Shown: one piece after another, positions 21,798-34,078 of the stretch | Layout: the number at the start of each line of letters is the position of its first letter | Position numbering within the stretch: the stretch's first letter is position 1 | Assembly: GCF_963259705.1 (NCBI RefSeq) | Contig: NC_081861.1 | Location: forward strand, 109,894,102-109,958,101 | Length of the DNA stretch: 64,000 bases | Reading direction: 5' to 3' | Origin: Myotis daubentonii | Lineage: Eukaryota; Chordata; Mammalia; Chiroptera; Vespertilionidae | Made by a program: the position numbers and the translations under genes | Notes under the pieces: model-generated | Seen by the model: only the letters and a program-made list of their open reading frames with translations | Database searches by the model: none | Told to the model about the DNA's origin: nothing

Positions 21798-22251
21798 TAA
21801 TTTTTTAAATATAGTTTTATTGATCTTAGAGAAAAAAGCAGAGGGAGAGATATAAACATCAGTGATGAGAGAGAATCATTGATCAGCTGCCTCCTGCACA
21901 GACCCCAATGGGGATTAAGGCAGGGGTGGGCAAACTTTTTGACTCGAGGGCCACAATGGGTTCTTAAACTGGACCGGAGGGCCGGAACAAAAGAATGGAT
22001 GGAGTGTTTGTGTGAACTAATACATGTTAACACTGTTGCTGGTGAAGGAGCGGAGGGGAGAGCAAGAGAACCCTCTGCTCTTTTGGCTCCATGGGCCAGA
22101 TAGAATAGCCGAACAGGCCGGTTCCGGCCCGCGGGCCGTAGTTTGCCCACGGCTGGATTAAAGCCATACCTGGGCAGGTGGACCAGGAATTGAACCATGA
22201 CCTCTTGGTTTATGGGTCAATGCTCAACCATTCAGCCACACCAGCCTGGGG
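21798..22251 (-). repeat. Ves-type SINE carrying a hAT MITE
   Basis: Two SINE halves (21798-21920 and 22156-22251) surround a hAT insertion. The flanks ATTATCCTTT (~21786) and ATTACCCTTT (~22252) look like its target duplication in L1 ORF2. Confidence 0.82.
21921..22155. mobile_element. hAT-type MITE, copy 1
   Basis: The 235-bp element starts CAGGGGTGGGCAAAC and ends GTTTGCCCACGGCTG (inverted termini). The 8-bp duplications GATTAAGG (21913-21920) and GATTAAAG (22156-22163) match at seven of eight bases. Its body shares CTGGACCGGAGGGCCGGAAC with copy 2 at 53980-54227. Confidence 0.88.
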
Positions 22252-22871
22252 CATTACCCTTTTTTAAAACCAGATACAGATACTACAGAAGAAAGAATGT
22301 TATAGGCTATCCCCACTGATATACACAGATGCAAACATCCTCCACAATATTAGCAAACTGAATTACATTAAAAGATCTTCCACCATGATCAAGTGGGATT
22401 TATTGCTGTGAAACAAGGTTGCTACAATATACACAAATCAATTAATGTGATACACCACATAAGCAAAATGAAGGATACATATATGATCATAACAATAGAT
22501 GCAAGAGAATATTTGACAAAATCCATCACTTATTTATGATGAAAATTCTCAGAAAATTAGAAATAGATTGAATATACCACAACATAATAATGACCATGTA
22601 TGACAAATCTACAGCTAGGACAAATTAAGCAGTAATAATTTGTTATTACTTTGTCCTATATTTAAAGAACAAATGAAGCAATAAAGATTTATTACTGCAA
22701 ATCTTGTCCTTCTCTTTCTTCACTAAACTTTAAAATCAACAGGGAAAAACTAAATCATTTCTATTAAGAACAGGAACAAGACATTAATGTCCATTTCCAG
22801 CACCCTTTTTCAGCATAGTACTGGAAGTTCTAGCCACAGCAATCAAAAGGCATCCAAATTGAAAATAAATA

Positions 22872-23987
22872 GGGGAAAATGGCGGAGGTATAAGCAGACG
22901 TGTCCTGTGCCTTGTCCTGGAGCAGATAAGGGTGAGCAGCTGAAACTGGTAACATTCAGCCCGAATAGGCAGGGGATTTTCAGCTGAGAGACTGTCTGCA
23001 GCTAGGAAAGACCCAGAACCCCCAGGAAAAAAAAAAGGACGGTTGGAGACTGCGGCTGAAGCCTCTCATGGTGCGCCAGCTCAGCAGCGGAGACTGCGCC
23101 ATCTTGGGTGGTTGTTGCTGGCATCCAGAGACCAGCTACTAACCTGGAAACAAGGGATCTCAAGCAGCGTGACTGCGTGAACTCAGACGAGCACTGCTTC
23201 TTCTCACGGAAAGGTTGGACATCCCCTAAAGGTGCGGTTTGCAGTTCGGGTTGGAGGGAGGACCGAGCTCGCGCGCACGGGGCGGAATCTGCGCCCCACA
23301 GAGTCCGCAGCCATTGGGACCAGCGTGACCCGCGAGTGGGGAAGGGGCCCCACAGGGCTGCTGGCAGAAGGGAATGCGAAAAATGAGCCCATAGCTGGAC
23401 TGGATGTAAAGGAGCAGCCTTGGACTTTGCCAATCTGCTGGCTGCTTGGTGCCAGGGGCGAGTGGGCGCGCGGAAACTGCGCGCGGAGACTGTGCGCAGA
23501 CCTGGAAGGTGGAGGCTTGCGAATTCGCACAACTATCAGGCTCTTGTTACAGTTCCCCTTTGATCCATGCATTTGATTATTAAACCCAGTGCATGGGATT
23601 CCCCAGTTGGGGTCATTCGCAGAGCCTGTAGGGGAAAGTTCTTTTTGGGGAGCCTGGGAAACAGCGGACAGTGGCAAGGAACCAGCTCTGGGCAGTGGTC
23701 TTTCCCGAATCAGTTCCAAATACCATAGAGAAAAACAAAAACAAAACCCTACTGATAGAGAGGACTAATAGCCTCGGAGGTCAATCCAGACACACTGCCA
23801 CCCAGAGGCAGAGACACGAACTGTCTCTTTTGCGATCACAAATAAAGGCAGTCTGGTAAACAAATACAACCTGCCTTAAAATCAGGTCTGTGGTTTACTG
23901 CACGGAGGGACAGTGTATGGCAGGGAAGTTCAACACTCCACTGAATGCCTGGCAGGACTGAGGTGTGCCAAAAAGAAGAGTGGAAGA
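22872..23987 (+). promoter_or_regulatory. L1 5' UTR (promoter region), upstream part
   Basis: GC-rich, CpG-containing 5' end of the young L1, homologous to ~36.6-36.9 kb in the second full-length L1. The minus-strand frames here (23002-23532, 23204-23719) are by-products of the GC richness. The ERV entered at the GAAGA at 23983-23987. Confidence 0.8.
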
Positions 23988-24472
23988 TGCTGAGTGATTC
24001 CTTCCACGTCCTGCGTGGTTCAGGGTTCAATATCTGGAAGAGGAGCCGCACACAAATGAAATAGAAAAGACAAGAGATAATTTTGCAATACCGGGGGACC
24101 AGGTGGGCAAGTCCGGAAAGACTTCCTCCGCCGTGCTCAGGTCTCACCAAGCTTTTATTCATCTGGAGTAGCCCTTAGGGTAAGGAGGTTTTAATGACAC
24201 ACATCAGCAGACAATTTTCAGGAATAGGCAGAGTATCTGATTGGCTCATCAACAGATCTCCAGGAGTATCTGATCAACAATAATCAGCAAAGATCTACAT
24301 AAGCACCCAAGGAACTAAGTGAACTAAGGTGGAAATGCTTCAACCATCATCACTCAAATTAACTGGGTAGTTCACAGTTCTGACCTTTTACTAGAACTTC
24401 AAAGGTTACTAGCCTTTTTTGGGGGGTCTCTGTCTAAACTCAACTAGTAAAGACAATGAATGGACTCCGGCA
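23988..24472 (-). repeat. ERV-B LTR, left copy
   Basis: Runs TGCTGAGTGATT to GGACTCCGGCA on the plus strand. TTTATT at 24154-24159 is an AATAAA signal on the minus strand. It equals the right copy except for one G/T difference near 24236. Confidence 0.93.
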
Positions 24473-24766
24473 GAAGATCTGAAGCACCTTCACTTCCGAA
24501 TATTTTTATATATATATTTTTTTAATTCTTTTTTCACCATTTCATCAAGAACCTATTTTATTTTATTTTTTATTTTTTTCATCACCTGATTTTACCTTTT
24601 TAATTACTACATTTTTTAACCAGTATTATTGCTATCCTTTTACCATTTTTTCAAGTGTCATTTGATTTTTTATTATTTTTTTTTATTTTATTTTGGGATT
24701 AGTGTTCTACACTCTATTTTCATCGTTCCTTTAGCATCATTTCTCTCTATCTCACATTTACCCTTA
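24473..24766 (+). repeat. Duplicated L1 5'-UTR segment, inner copy
   Basis: These 294 bases repeat 28516-28811 almost exactly (differences only in T-run lengths). In the right copy the sequence flows on into the rest of the L1 5' UTR. Here it stops at 24766 (CCCTTA) and ERV internal sequence follows. Confidence 0.92.
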
Positions 24767-26690
24767 TTTTTTCTTTAAAAAAAATCAAGTATCTGAAGAC
24801 TAGAACTATAAGAACAAGTCCCAATTTCAATGTCCAAAAGTTCTGAGTCCAAGTTTCAATGTCCAAAAGTTCATGAGTACATGCCAACAAGGAAATGTTG
24901 GTTCTGGATGGTGGAAAATGCAGGTCCGGTCCTTTCTGGTCTGGTCCTGGACACCTTGCAGTGACGCACAGCTTCTGACTGCTAGCATGGCAAGGCGTCT
25001 TCACCATCTCCATCGCTGAACTGTCTCTTCTATCTTTGTTGCTGGCTTTCTAGGATCCCTTGTTACAGGAATCCACATGGTCTTGTAGCTGTTCTCTGAA
25101 AGTAGACAAACATATTCTCGACCAAAGGTTAAAGGGAAAAAACCTTACTTGGGGTATTTTCTTTAAAATGATCTTTCCTTAGCTTACCCTGGCATCATGT
25201 GTGTGTTTTCTGGGTGTCTTGCTATTAGCATTATAAACGAAAAAAAAAATTTCTTTAAATGTAATTTAGTTACAAAATCCATTTCCTTACATGGTATTCT
25301 TCCACTATATTTTTCCACTATCCCCCTTTTTTTGATTTAATTAGGAGGCTTCTTGAAAACCTTATAATGCAGTCTAGATGGCTTTAAATATTAATTTTTT
25401 GCACACAAAATGAAAATTTTGGTTAATCCTTTTTGAATAATTACTTATTTCAATTTAGCCAAATTTAATTTGAAAACTTGACAATTATGTTACTGTCAAA
25501 TTTAATATTTTAACAACAATCTTAATTTACACTGTAAATACCGATTGAAAGGATTCACTTTACGTCCTTGAGAAGGCCTAAGAATTTCTGTTGTTAGGCT
25601 AGATTTAAATTTAGAGTCTGTTAGCCAAGCCTCCGTTTATCTGGATTCTGATTTCAGCTGGACCAAGTCTCTTCTTTCTTTTGGTTCCTGATCTCGGCTG
25701 GGCATGGGAAGCAAGAAGCAGCCATGGGGACAGGAGACCTTCCTCAGAAGGGGCGAGTGTTCAAGCCCCTGCACCATTGGGGGGGGTTTGTGCCCCACAT
25801 TTGTTGCACCCCAAGTATTCTCCTACTGGCCCCCGACTGTGCCTGTCTTAGGTCGCCCCACCCTGTGGGGTCTTACCCGTCATTGACTACCAGCCATCTC
25901 TGGGCCAAGTAGGGTGATGTGAGGTTCAGTTCTGTCTCCTTGATAGCCTATGTCCCTCTGGCCTCCATGCCCAGCAACTGCCTTTGGATCCCCTCGCCTG
26001 CTGGCAGGGCCCCGGCATTGATCATAGGGAACCCAGATTTCTTCTCCAGAGAGGGCCCAACTTACGCCATTGGGCCAGAGACAGATCCATGGTACCAGCT
26101 TTTCATGATCCCATCTTAAACAGAGAGCTCAGATAACAGCTATAGACAATCAGATTCCTCTTGGCAAAAAAAGTCAAGAGAGGTCAATACAAAATGCTTA
26201 AGTGCCTTCCCCAGGAGGGAATAAATCCCTTCACATTCTCAAAACATTTAAAGAATTAATTTGTAAGTTTTTTTGGAATAAATACACAACATACTGTTGT
26301 AAAAGTATCAAAAATTATTAACAAAACTTGTAGAACAACACCATGTAAGAATATTCCTTGCTCTAGGTCGTGACAACTTAAATTTTAAACTCAAGGTTTG
26401 GAATGAGGAGCCTAGTTTTCAAAAAAAAGGAATTTTACAAAAGCAGAGACAGTATGCTATCTAAATTACAGTTTTGGGTGAACACACTACCTAGAGTCCT
26501 TGGTGACCTAGGTTAAACTTAGGCATGTTATCTAAATTACAGTTTTGGTCTAGAACCCTTGAGTGACCTGGGTTAAACTTAGGCACTTTATCTAAATTAC
26601 AGTTTTGGGTCTCCAGAATACTAAGTTGACAAGTTAACTGGAGCCCTCTAACCTATGGTGCTACCTCTTCTCAGAGGCATCAGGCATTTT
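24767..26690 (-). other. ERV-B internal non-coding region
   Basis: This matches ERV-A 10350-12100 over most of its length (from ~24920). The short frames present (24747-25013, 25704-25912, 25919-26119) are not consistently maintained between the two copies. It has a thrice-repeated 'tatctaaattacagttttgg' block at ~26458-26610. pol and env are missing. Confidence 0.75.
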
Positions 26691-26692
26691 TT

Positions 26693-27524
26693 TCAATCAT
26701 CATTGGCATTTTCATAGGCTAATTGTTGAATTAAAATGTCTCCTGCTGCCTCATGTTGAATTTGTTGTCTCACTGCTCGAGTGAGACGAACCACAAAATC
26801 AGAAAATGACTCTAAAGGTCCCTGTAAACATTTACTAAAAGCTCCCTCAGAATTCCCTTTTTGTTGGTAAAGTCCACCACGCTTTCCTTCCACAAGCTCT
26901 AATTTGCTCATATGCCAGTTGCACATAATCTAACTGGGTTCGCACATCATTGTATGGTCCCAGTCCTGCTAGCATTTCGTAAGTTATTTGAGCATTCAGC
27001 CCGCGGTTTATTTGGGCTTGCTCCTGGCATCTCTCCAAGAATTCTCCTTTCCATAGTAAATAATCTCCTCCATCCAGAGTTGCACGTGCTAGAGAATACC
27101 AATCATGAGGGATTAGGAAATCTTCAGAAATACTATGCATAATTTCTCTTGTAAAAGGAGCTGTTGGACCATTTTGGACTACACTTTCACGTACGGCCTT
27201 TATCATTTTAAAGTCAATTTTTACATGTTGTCTGATTACCTGATGTGGTAACTGTGGATCAGGTACCTCTATGATAGGGAAAGCAAGCCTTTCTTCCACC
27301 GGCATTTTCCTCAATCCTTCTCTGATGGCTTTTTGCACAGGTGATTCAAATGACAGCGAATTAAGCATATCAGAATTAGGATGCGCATGCGGAGAGGACC
27401 GTGAAGGCCATTCCTCTAACATGTCTTTCCACTTCTCACCAGGAGGAGCAGAAGGAACCAGTTGAGGAGACTCTTCCCCAGCCTCTGTAAAAGGCTTTAG
27501 CAAATACGATATTATGTTCCCCAT
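26693..27524 (-). pseudogene. ERV-B gag remnant (betaretrovirus-like), frameshifted
   Basis: The minus-strand frame from ATG 27524 runs 225 codons to 26847. It begins Met-Gly, the position for N-myristoylation, and soon reaches a capsid N-terminal domain (recognisable from about residue 80 to 200). A second frame (26926-26693) continues with the capsid C-terminal domain including its major homology region (~26,760-26,830), so a frameshift lies around 26,850-26,920. The usual matrix-domain length is not present before capsid, and no zinc knuckles follow. It cannot make a complete Gag. Confidence 0.85.
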
Positions 27525-28014
27525 GGAAAAAGTTTTTTGAGATGAGGTTATTTTTTGTTTGTTTGTGTTTTTTTTTTTTTTTTTTTTTTTGCTACTAACC
27601 TCCTTTCAAGTTCCAACCAACTTCCCTGGCAACCCTCCAAGATCCAAGGTACCTTCCCCAAGAAAAGCAAAAGTTATGCTCTATAACAATACGCAAAAAA
27701 CTATAAAAGATTACCTTCTAAAATTTTAACACTTTAATCATACAAATTAAAAACACATAATACAGTTTCTTAGTTTTTAAAAGCCAGATATACCTTTTTA
27801 AAACCGAATCTACTTTTTTAAAGCCAAATCCTTCCCCGTTTGTTAGCCTGGTTTAAGAAAACGTTCCCAGTGTACTTACAGACCCGGGCTTCTGTAGTCC
27901 ATCCTGGGCTTTTGCGTGCGGTAGATTCCCCTCACCTTTTTTCGGTGAGTTATCCACACCTTCTCGGTGAAAACTTCCTTTTCTCGCTCCAGCGAGACCT
28001 GCACTTCCAGATTA
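27525..28014 (-). other. ERV-B leader between primer binding site and gag
   Basis: Untranslated leader with a long T-run on the plus strand (~27567-27590). The region next to the primer site would hold the packaging signal; no element could be defined by eye. Confidence 0.6.
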
Positions 28015-28028
28015 CCTGTCGGGCGCCA
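28015..28028 (-). other. ERV-B primer binding site
   Basis: The minus strand reads TGGCGCCCGACAGG two bases from the 5' LTR, close to the complement of the tRNA-Lys3 3' end with one base missing. This fits a lysine-primed class II element. Confidence 0.85.
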
Positions 28029-28030
28029 GA

Positions 28031-28515
28031 TGCTGAGTGATTCCTTCCACGTCCTGCGTGGTTCAGGGTTCAATATCTGGAAGAGGAGCCGCACACAAAT
28101 GAAATAGAAAAGACAAGAGATAATTTTGCAATACCGGGGGACCAGGTGGGCAAGTCCGGAAAGACTTCCTCCGCCGTGCTCAGGTCTCACCAAGCTTTTA
28201 TTCATCTGGAGTAGCCCTTAGGGTAAGGAGGTTTTAATGACACACATCAGCAGACAATTTTCAGGAATAGGCAGAGTATCTGATTGTCTCATCAACAGAT
28301 CTCCAGGAGTATCTGATCAACAATAATCAGCAAAGATCTACATAAGCACCCAAGGAACTAAGTGAACTAAGGTGGAAATGCTTCAACCATCATCACTCAA
28401 ATTAACTGGGTAGTTCACAGTTCTGACCTTTTACTAGAACTTCAAAGGTTACTAGCCTTTTTTGGGGGGTCTCTGTCTAAACTCAACTAGTAAAGACAAT
28501 GAATGGACTCCGGCA
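28031..28515 (-). repeat. ERV-B LTR, right (5') copy
   Basis: Adjoins the primer binding site, so this is the 5' LTR in the ERV's own orientation. The AATAAA signal is at 28202-28197 on the minus strand. Confidence 0.93.
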
Positions 28516-29294
28516 GAAGATCTGAAGCACCTTCACTTCCGAATATTTTTATATATATATTTTTTTAATTCTTTTTTCACCATTTCATCAAGAACCTATT
28601 TTATTTTATTTTTTTATTTTTTTCATCACCTGATTTTACCTTTTTAATTACTACATTTTTTAACCAGTATTATTGCTATCCTTTTACCATTTTTTCAAGT
28701 GTCATTTGATTTTTTATTATTTTTTTTTTATTTTATTTTGGGATTAGTGTTCTACACTCTATTTTCATCGTTCCTTTAGCATCATTTCTCTCTATCTCAC
28801 ATTTACCCTTAAGCCAAAACTCTCTTCCTCACTTTTCCCCTTTTGTTGTCCTGTTTCTCTTACCCTATTCCTGCTTTGGATTTTACCTATTCCTTCTTTC
28901 TACCCACTGTCTAAATTTCACCCTACTTATATATCTAATTTCCAATCCCTCGCTCTCCCCATACAAATAGCCCCTTCCCCACCTCTATTTCATTCTCTTA
29001 ATTTTTGTTGTTGTTGTTGTTGTTTTGGTCTTTTTGTTTTTTATTCTCTCCCCTTTCCCAATCTCATTTCGGCACTCCTTTTTGTTTTTTTTCTCTTTAA
29101 TCTTTTTCTCTTTTTTCTTCTTTATCCCCTAATTCTCTTCGCTTGGGGGGTCACCTTTATTTGGGGTTATTAATATCGTGAATGCATTTAGTTCGGTGCC
29201 TTGTACGTTGTGCCTTGTTGTGTTGTATTTTGTGCCTTTGAATCAGCGCAGCAGAGAGAGAACTACATAACCAAACACCTTGAGAAGAGAAATC
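28516..29294 (+). promoter_or_regulatory. L1 5' UTR, downstream part
   Basis: The host L1 resumes after the ERV: a pyrimidine-rich stretch homologous to 39.9-40.5 and 43.7-43.9 kb in the second L1, leading to ORF1. Its first ~296 bases are the outer copy of the duplicated segment. Confidence 0.85.
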
Positions 29295-30206
29295 ATGGTG
29301 AAACAAAGAACCAACCCAAATATGAAAGAAAAACAGGCATCATCAGAAAAGGAAGTAAACGAAATGGAGGCAATGGAGGCAAGCAACCTGTCAGAGAAAG
29401 AATTCAAAGTAATGGCCATAAGGTGGATGAAAAGAATGGAAGACCAATTCAACAATATATGTAGGAACCAAGAGGAAATGAAGAAGAACCAAGAGGAAAT
29501 GAAGAGAAACCAAGAAGAAATGAAAAATGACATCACTGCTATAAAGAACTCAATAGAAAGCATCAACAGTAGACTAGAAGAAGCAGAGGAACGCATCAGC
29601 GAGCTAGAAGACAAGGTAGAAAAAAATACCCAAACAGAACAGCTTTTAGAAAAAAAAAATTAAAAAGCAGGAAAGAGCCTAAGAGAACTCTGGGACAATG
29701 CTAAACGAAACAACATCCGAATAATAAGGGTGCCAGAAGGAGAGGAAACTGAGCAAGGAATAGAAAACCTGTTTGAAAAAATAGTAACAGAAAATTTCCC
29801 TGATATAGGGAGGAAAAAACTCACACAAATCCAAGAAGCTCACAGAGTCCCAAACAAAATGAACCCGAAAAGACCGACACCAAGGCACATAATAATTAAA
29901 TTGGCAAACACCAACGACAAAGCAAGAATCTTAAAAGCAGCCAGAGAGAGACAGAAAGTTACCTACAAAGGATCCCCCATCAGACTAGCGACCGATTTCT
30001 CAACAGAAACACATCAGCCAAGAAGGGAATGGAATGAAATATACAAAGTCATGCAAAAGAAGGGTCTGAATCCAAGAATACTATACCCAGCGAGGCTATC
30101 AATCAAAATTGAGGGTCAAATCAGGAGCTTCACAGACAAAAACGGTCTACGGGAGTTTATTACAACCAAACCAGCAATGCAAGAAATGCTAAAGGGTCTG
30201 CTGTAA
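29295..30206 (+). pseudogene. L1 ORF1 (RNA-binding protein), one local frame disturbance
   Basis: The first ATG in frame is at 29295. The N-terminal part is a coiled coil with three Asn-Gln-Glu-Glu-Met-Lys heptad-like repeats (29466-29525), used for trimerisation. The RRM and C-terminal domain follow (29730-30206), ending in Leu-Leu. Between 29640 and 29700 an extra A in a poly-A run and a lost base further on put a TAA at 29661-29663. The two halves are otherwise in the same frame. Confidence 0.88.
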
Positions 30207-30255
30207 ATAGAAAAAAACAGGAAACAAAGAAGGAACACAGCAGTAAAGAACAAAA

Positions 30256-33200
30256 ATGGAGACTAACAAGTTTCTATCAATAATAACTTTAAATGTAAAT
30301 GAATTAAATTCCCCAGTCAAAAGGCATAGGGTAAATGAGTGGATAAGAAAACATGACCCATATATCTGCTGTCTACAGGAAACCCACCTCAGAAAAAAAG
30401 ACACACACAGACTTATGGTGAAGGGATGGAAAAAGGTTTTTCAGGCCAATGGAAGTGAAAAAAAAGCCGGGGTAGCAATACTTATATCTGACAAATTAGA
30501 TCTCAAAATGAAGGACATAAAAAGAGATCAAGAAGGCCACTTCATAATACTAAAGGGAGCAGTCCAACAAGAAGAAATAACTCTGGTAAATATATATGCA
30601 CCCAATATAGGAGCACCCAAATATGTAAGAAATCTTCTGGAGAAGATCAAGGGAGAGATTGACAGCAATACAATCATAGTAGGGGACCTTAACACCCCAT
30701 TATCTCCACTGGACAAATCCTCTAAACAGAAACTCAACAAAGAAACATCAATCCTAAATGACTCACTAGATCAGATGGAATTAATTGACATCTTCAGAAC
30801 ATTTCACCCCAAAGCCACAGAATATACATTCTCCTCAGGTGCACATTTGTCATCTTCAAAGATAGACCATATATTGGGTCACAGACAAAGTCTCTTCAAA
30901 TTCAAGAAAATTGAAATCATATCAAGTATCATCTCAGACCACAAAGGCATAAAACTGGAAATCAACTACAACAAAAATAATCCAAAAAAATCAAACACAT
31001 GGAGACTAAATAGCATGCTATTAAACAACGACTGGGTCACCAATGAGATCAAAGAAGAAATAAAAAACATCATGGCAACAAATGACAATGAAAACACAAC
31101 AATCCAAAACCTATGGGACACAGCAAAAGCAGTCTTGAGAGGGAAGTTCATCGCTCTACAAGCCTACTGCAAGAAACAAGAAACAATGAGAATAAATGAC
31201 CTAACTCTACAACTCGAAGAATTAGAAAGAGAGCAACAAAAAAAGCCCACTGTAAGCAGAAGGAAGGAAATAACAAAGATCAGAGAGGAGATAAACGACA
31301 TAGAGACCAAAAAAACAATACAAAAGATCAACAAAACCAAGAGCTGGTTCTTTGAAAGGATAAACAAGATTGATACACCTCTAGCCAGGCTCACCAAGAA
31401 ACAAAGAGAGAGGACCCAAATAAACAAAATCAGAAATGAAAGAGGAGAAATAACAACAGACCCCATAGAAATACAAAGGATTGTTAGAAAATACTATGAA
31501 CAACTCTACTCCAACACACTAGACAACCTGGAGGAAATGGACATATTCCTAGATAAATACAACCTTCCAAAACTTAACCAGGAAGAATCTAAAAATCTCA
31601 ATAGACCAATAACTATGGAGGAAATCGAAGCAGTAATCAAAAAGCTTCCAGCAAACAAAAGCCCGGGGCCAGATGGCTTCACAGGGGAGTTTTACCAAAC
31701 ATTCAAGGAAGAAATAAAACCTATCCTCCTCAAACTATGTCAAAAGATCCAAGAGAAAGGAGCACTTCCCAGCTCATTCTATGAAGCCAACATCACCCTA
31801 ATCCCAAAACCAGATAAAGACAATACAATGAAAGAGAATTATAGGCCAATATCCCTCATGAACATAGATGCCAAAATCCTCAACAAAATCCTAGCAAATC
31901 GGATCCAGCAGTACATCAAAAAGATCATATACCATGACCACGTAGGATTTATCCCAGGGATGCAAGGATGGTACAATATCCGCAAATCAATAAACGTGAT
32001 ACATCACATAAACAAATTGAGAGAAAAAAACCACATAGTCATATCAATTGATGCGGAAAAAGCATTTGACAAAATCCAACACCCTTTCTTGATAAAAACT
32101 CTCAGCAAGATAGGAATTGAGGGATCATACCTCAACATAATAAAAGCCATATATGACAGGCCCACAGCCAACATCATAATCAATGGGCAAAAACTAAAAC
32201 CATTCCCCCTAAAAACAGGAACAAGACAGGGATGCCCCCTCTCACCACTCCTGTTCAACATAGTACTGGAAGTACTAGCCATTGCGATCAGACACGAAGA
32301 ATAAATAAAAGGCATCCAGATTGGAAAAGAAGAAGTAAAACTGTCCTTATTTGCAGATGACATGATACTGTACATACAGAACCCTAAAGACTCCATCAAA
32401 AAATTATTAGACTTAATAAATGAATTTGGCAATGTAGCAGGATACAAAATTAATGCTAAGAAATCCATGGCATTTCTTTACACCAATAGTGAACTTACAG
32501 AAAGTGAAACTACAGAAGCAATCCCATTTACCATTGCACCAAAAAAATTAAAATACCTAGGAATAAACTTAACTAAGGAGGTAAAAGACTTATATGCTGA
32601 AAACTACAGGACACTGAAAAAAGAGATAGAGGAAGACATAAACAGATGGAAGAATATACCGTGTTCAAGGATTGGTAGAATCAACATCATCAAAATGTCC
32701 ATACTACCCAAAGCAATTTATAGATTCAATGCAATCCCCATTAAATTACCAATGGCATATTTAAGAAATCTAGAACGAACGTTCCAAAAATTCATCTGGA
32801 ATAAAAAAAGACCCCGAATAGCTGCAGCAATCCTGAGAAAGAACAAAGTAGGTGGTATCTCAATACCAGATATCAAACTGTATTACAAAGCCACTGTTCT
32901 TAAAACAGCTTGGTACTGGCACAAGAACAGACATATAGATCAATGGAATAGAATAGAGACCCCAGAAATCGACCCAATCCACTATGCCCAATTAATATTC
33001 GACAAAGGAGGCAAGAGCATACAATGGAGTCAAGACAGTCTTTTCAATAAATGGTGTTGGGAAAATTGGACAGATACATGCAAAAGGATGAAACTAGATC
33101 ACCAACTCACACCATACACAAAAATAAACTCAAAATGGATAAAAGACTTAAACGTAAGACGGGAAACCATAAAAATACTAGAGGAATCCACAGGCAGCGA

Positions 33201-34078
33201 AATCGCAAACATATGCCAAAGAAATTTCTTCTCTGATAATGCTCCTAGGGCAATGGAAACTAAAGAGAAAATAAACAAATGGGACTACATCAAAATAAAA
33301 AGCTTTTGCACAGCAAAGGAAACCATCAAAAAAACAAGAAGACCCACTACATGGGAGAACATATTTACCAATGATACCACCGATAAGGCTTTAATTTCCA
33401 ACAATTACAGGGATCTCATGAAACTTAACAAAAGGAAGATAAACAATCTAATAAAAAAAATGGGCAACGGACCTAGATAGACACTTTTTGAAAGAGGACA
33501 TACAGAAGGCCGAAAGACATATGAAAACTTGCTCAAAGTCACTAATTATACGAGAGATGCAAATCAAAACGACAATGCATTATCATCTCACACCTGTCAG
33601 AATGGTTATCATCAACAAATCAACAAACAAGAAGTGTTGGAGAGGATGTGGAGAAAAAGGAACCCTTCTGCACTGTTGGTGGGAATGCAGACTGGTGCAG
33701 CCACTGTGGAGAACAGTATGGAGCTACCTCAGAAGACTAAAAATGGAACTCCCATTTGACCCAGTGATCCCACTACTAGGAATATATCCCAAGAAACCAG
33801 AAACGCCAATTAGAAAGGATATATGCACCCCTATGTTCATAGCAGCACAATTCACCATAGCTAAGATTTGGAAACAGCCTAAGTGCCCATTAGCAGATGA
33901 GTGGATTAGAAAACTGTGGTACTTATACACAATGGAATACTATGCTGCGGTAAAAAAAAAAAAGGAACTCTTGCCTTTTGCAACAGCATGGATGGAACTG
34001 GAGAGCATTATGCTAAGTGAAATAAGCCAGTCAGAGAAAGATAAATACCACATGATCTCACTCATTTGTGGATTATAG
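30256..34078 (+). pseudogene. L1 ORF2 (endonuclease / reverse transcriptase), two lesions
   Basis: Starts at ATG 30256, about 50 bp after ORF1. The endonuclease has Gln-Glu-Thr-His with catalytic Glu at residue 42 and a Ser-Asp-His block near residue 228. The reverse transcriptase starts around codon 450, and Phe-Ala-Asp-Asp lies at 32350-32361. A TAA at 32302-32304 lies 15 codons before that catalytic pair, with the frame unchanged on both sides (30256-32304 and 32362-33480). An A-run frameshift at ~33452 moves the C-terminal part to the frame of 33488-34078, which holds the Cys-rich region near 33,640-33,690. Very recent decay. Confidence 0.92.

Larger units (their letters stand above)
21085..22871 (+). 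mobile_element. Old L1 (sense), part 2: ORF2 middle
   Basis: This continues the ORF2 of 18275-19173 (end of endonuclease to reverse transcriptase). It is heavily mutated and interrupted by a SINE at ~21798-22251. It stops at 22871 where the young L1 begins and resumes at 34352. Confidence 0.85.
23988..28515 (-). mobile_element. Class II-type provirus ERV-B, rearranged, in the L1 5' UTR
   Basis: Two 485-bp LTRs (23988-24472 and 28031-28515) differ at one base by my reading. GAAGA lies on both outer sides (23983-23987 and 28516-28520). The 5' side (right) has a primer binding site and a broken gag. The 3' side is abnormal: instead of a polypurine tract, a second copy of host L1 5' UTR (24473-24766) lies between the 3' LTR and the internal region. 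pro, pol and env are absent, and the internal part 24920-26650 is the same non-coding sequence as in ERV-A. Confidence 0.88.

Noticed and set aside
21797..22198. 133-codon minus ORF
   Set aside because: It runs through a SINE and a hAT MITE and is merely a chance joined frame.
23002..23719. 176- and 171-codon minus ORFs
   Set aside because: Antisense to the GC-rich L1 5' UTR. No similarity to known proteins was recognised, and the homologous 5' UTR of the second L1 does not keep the frames.
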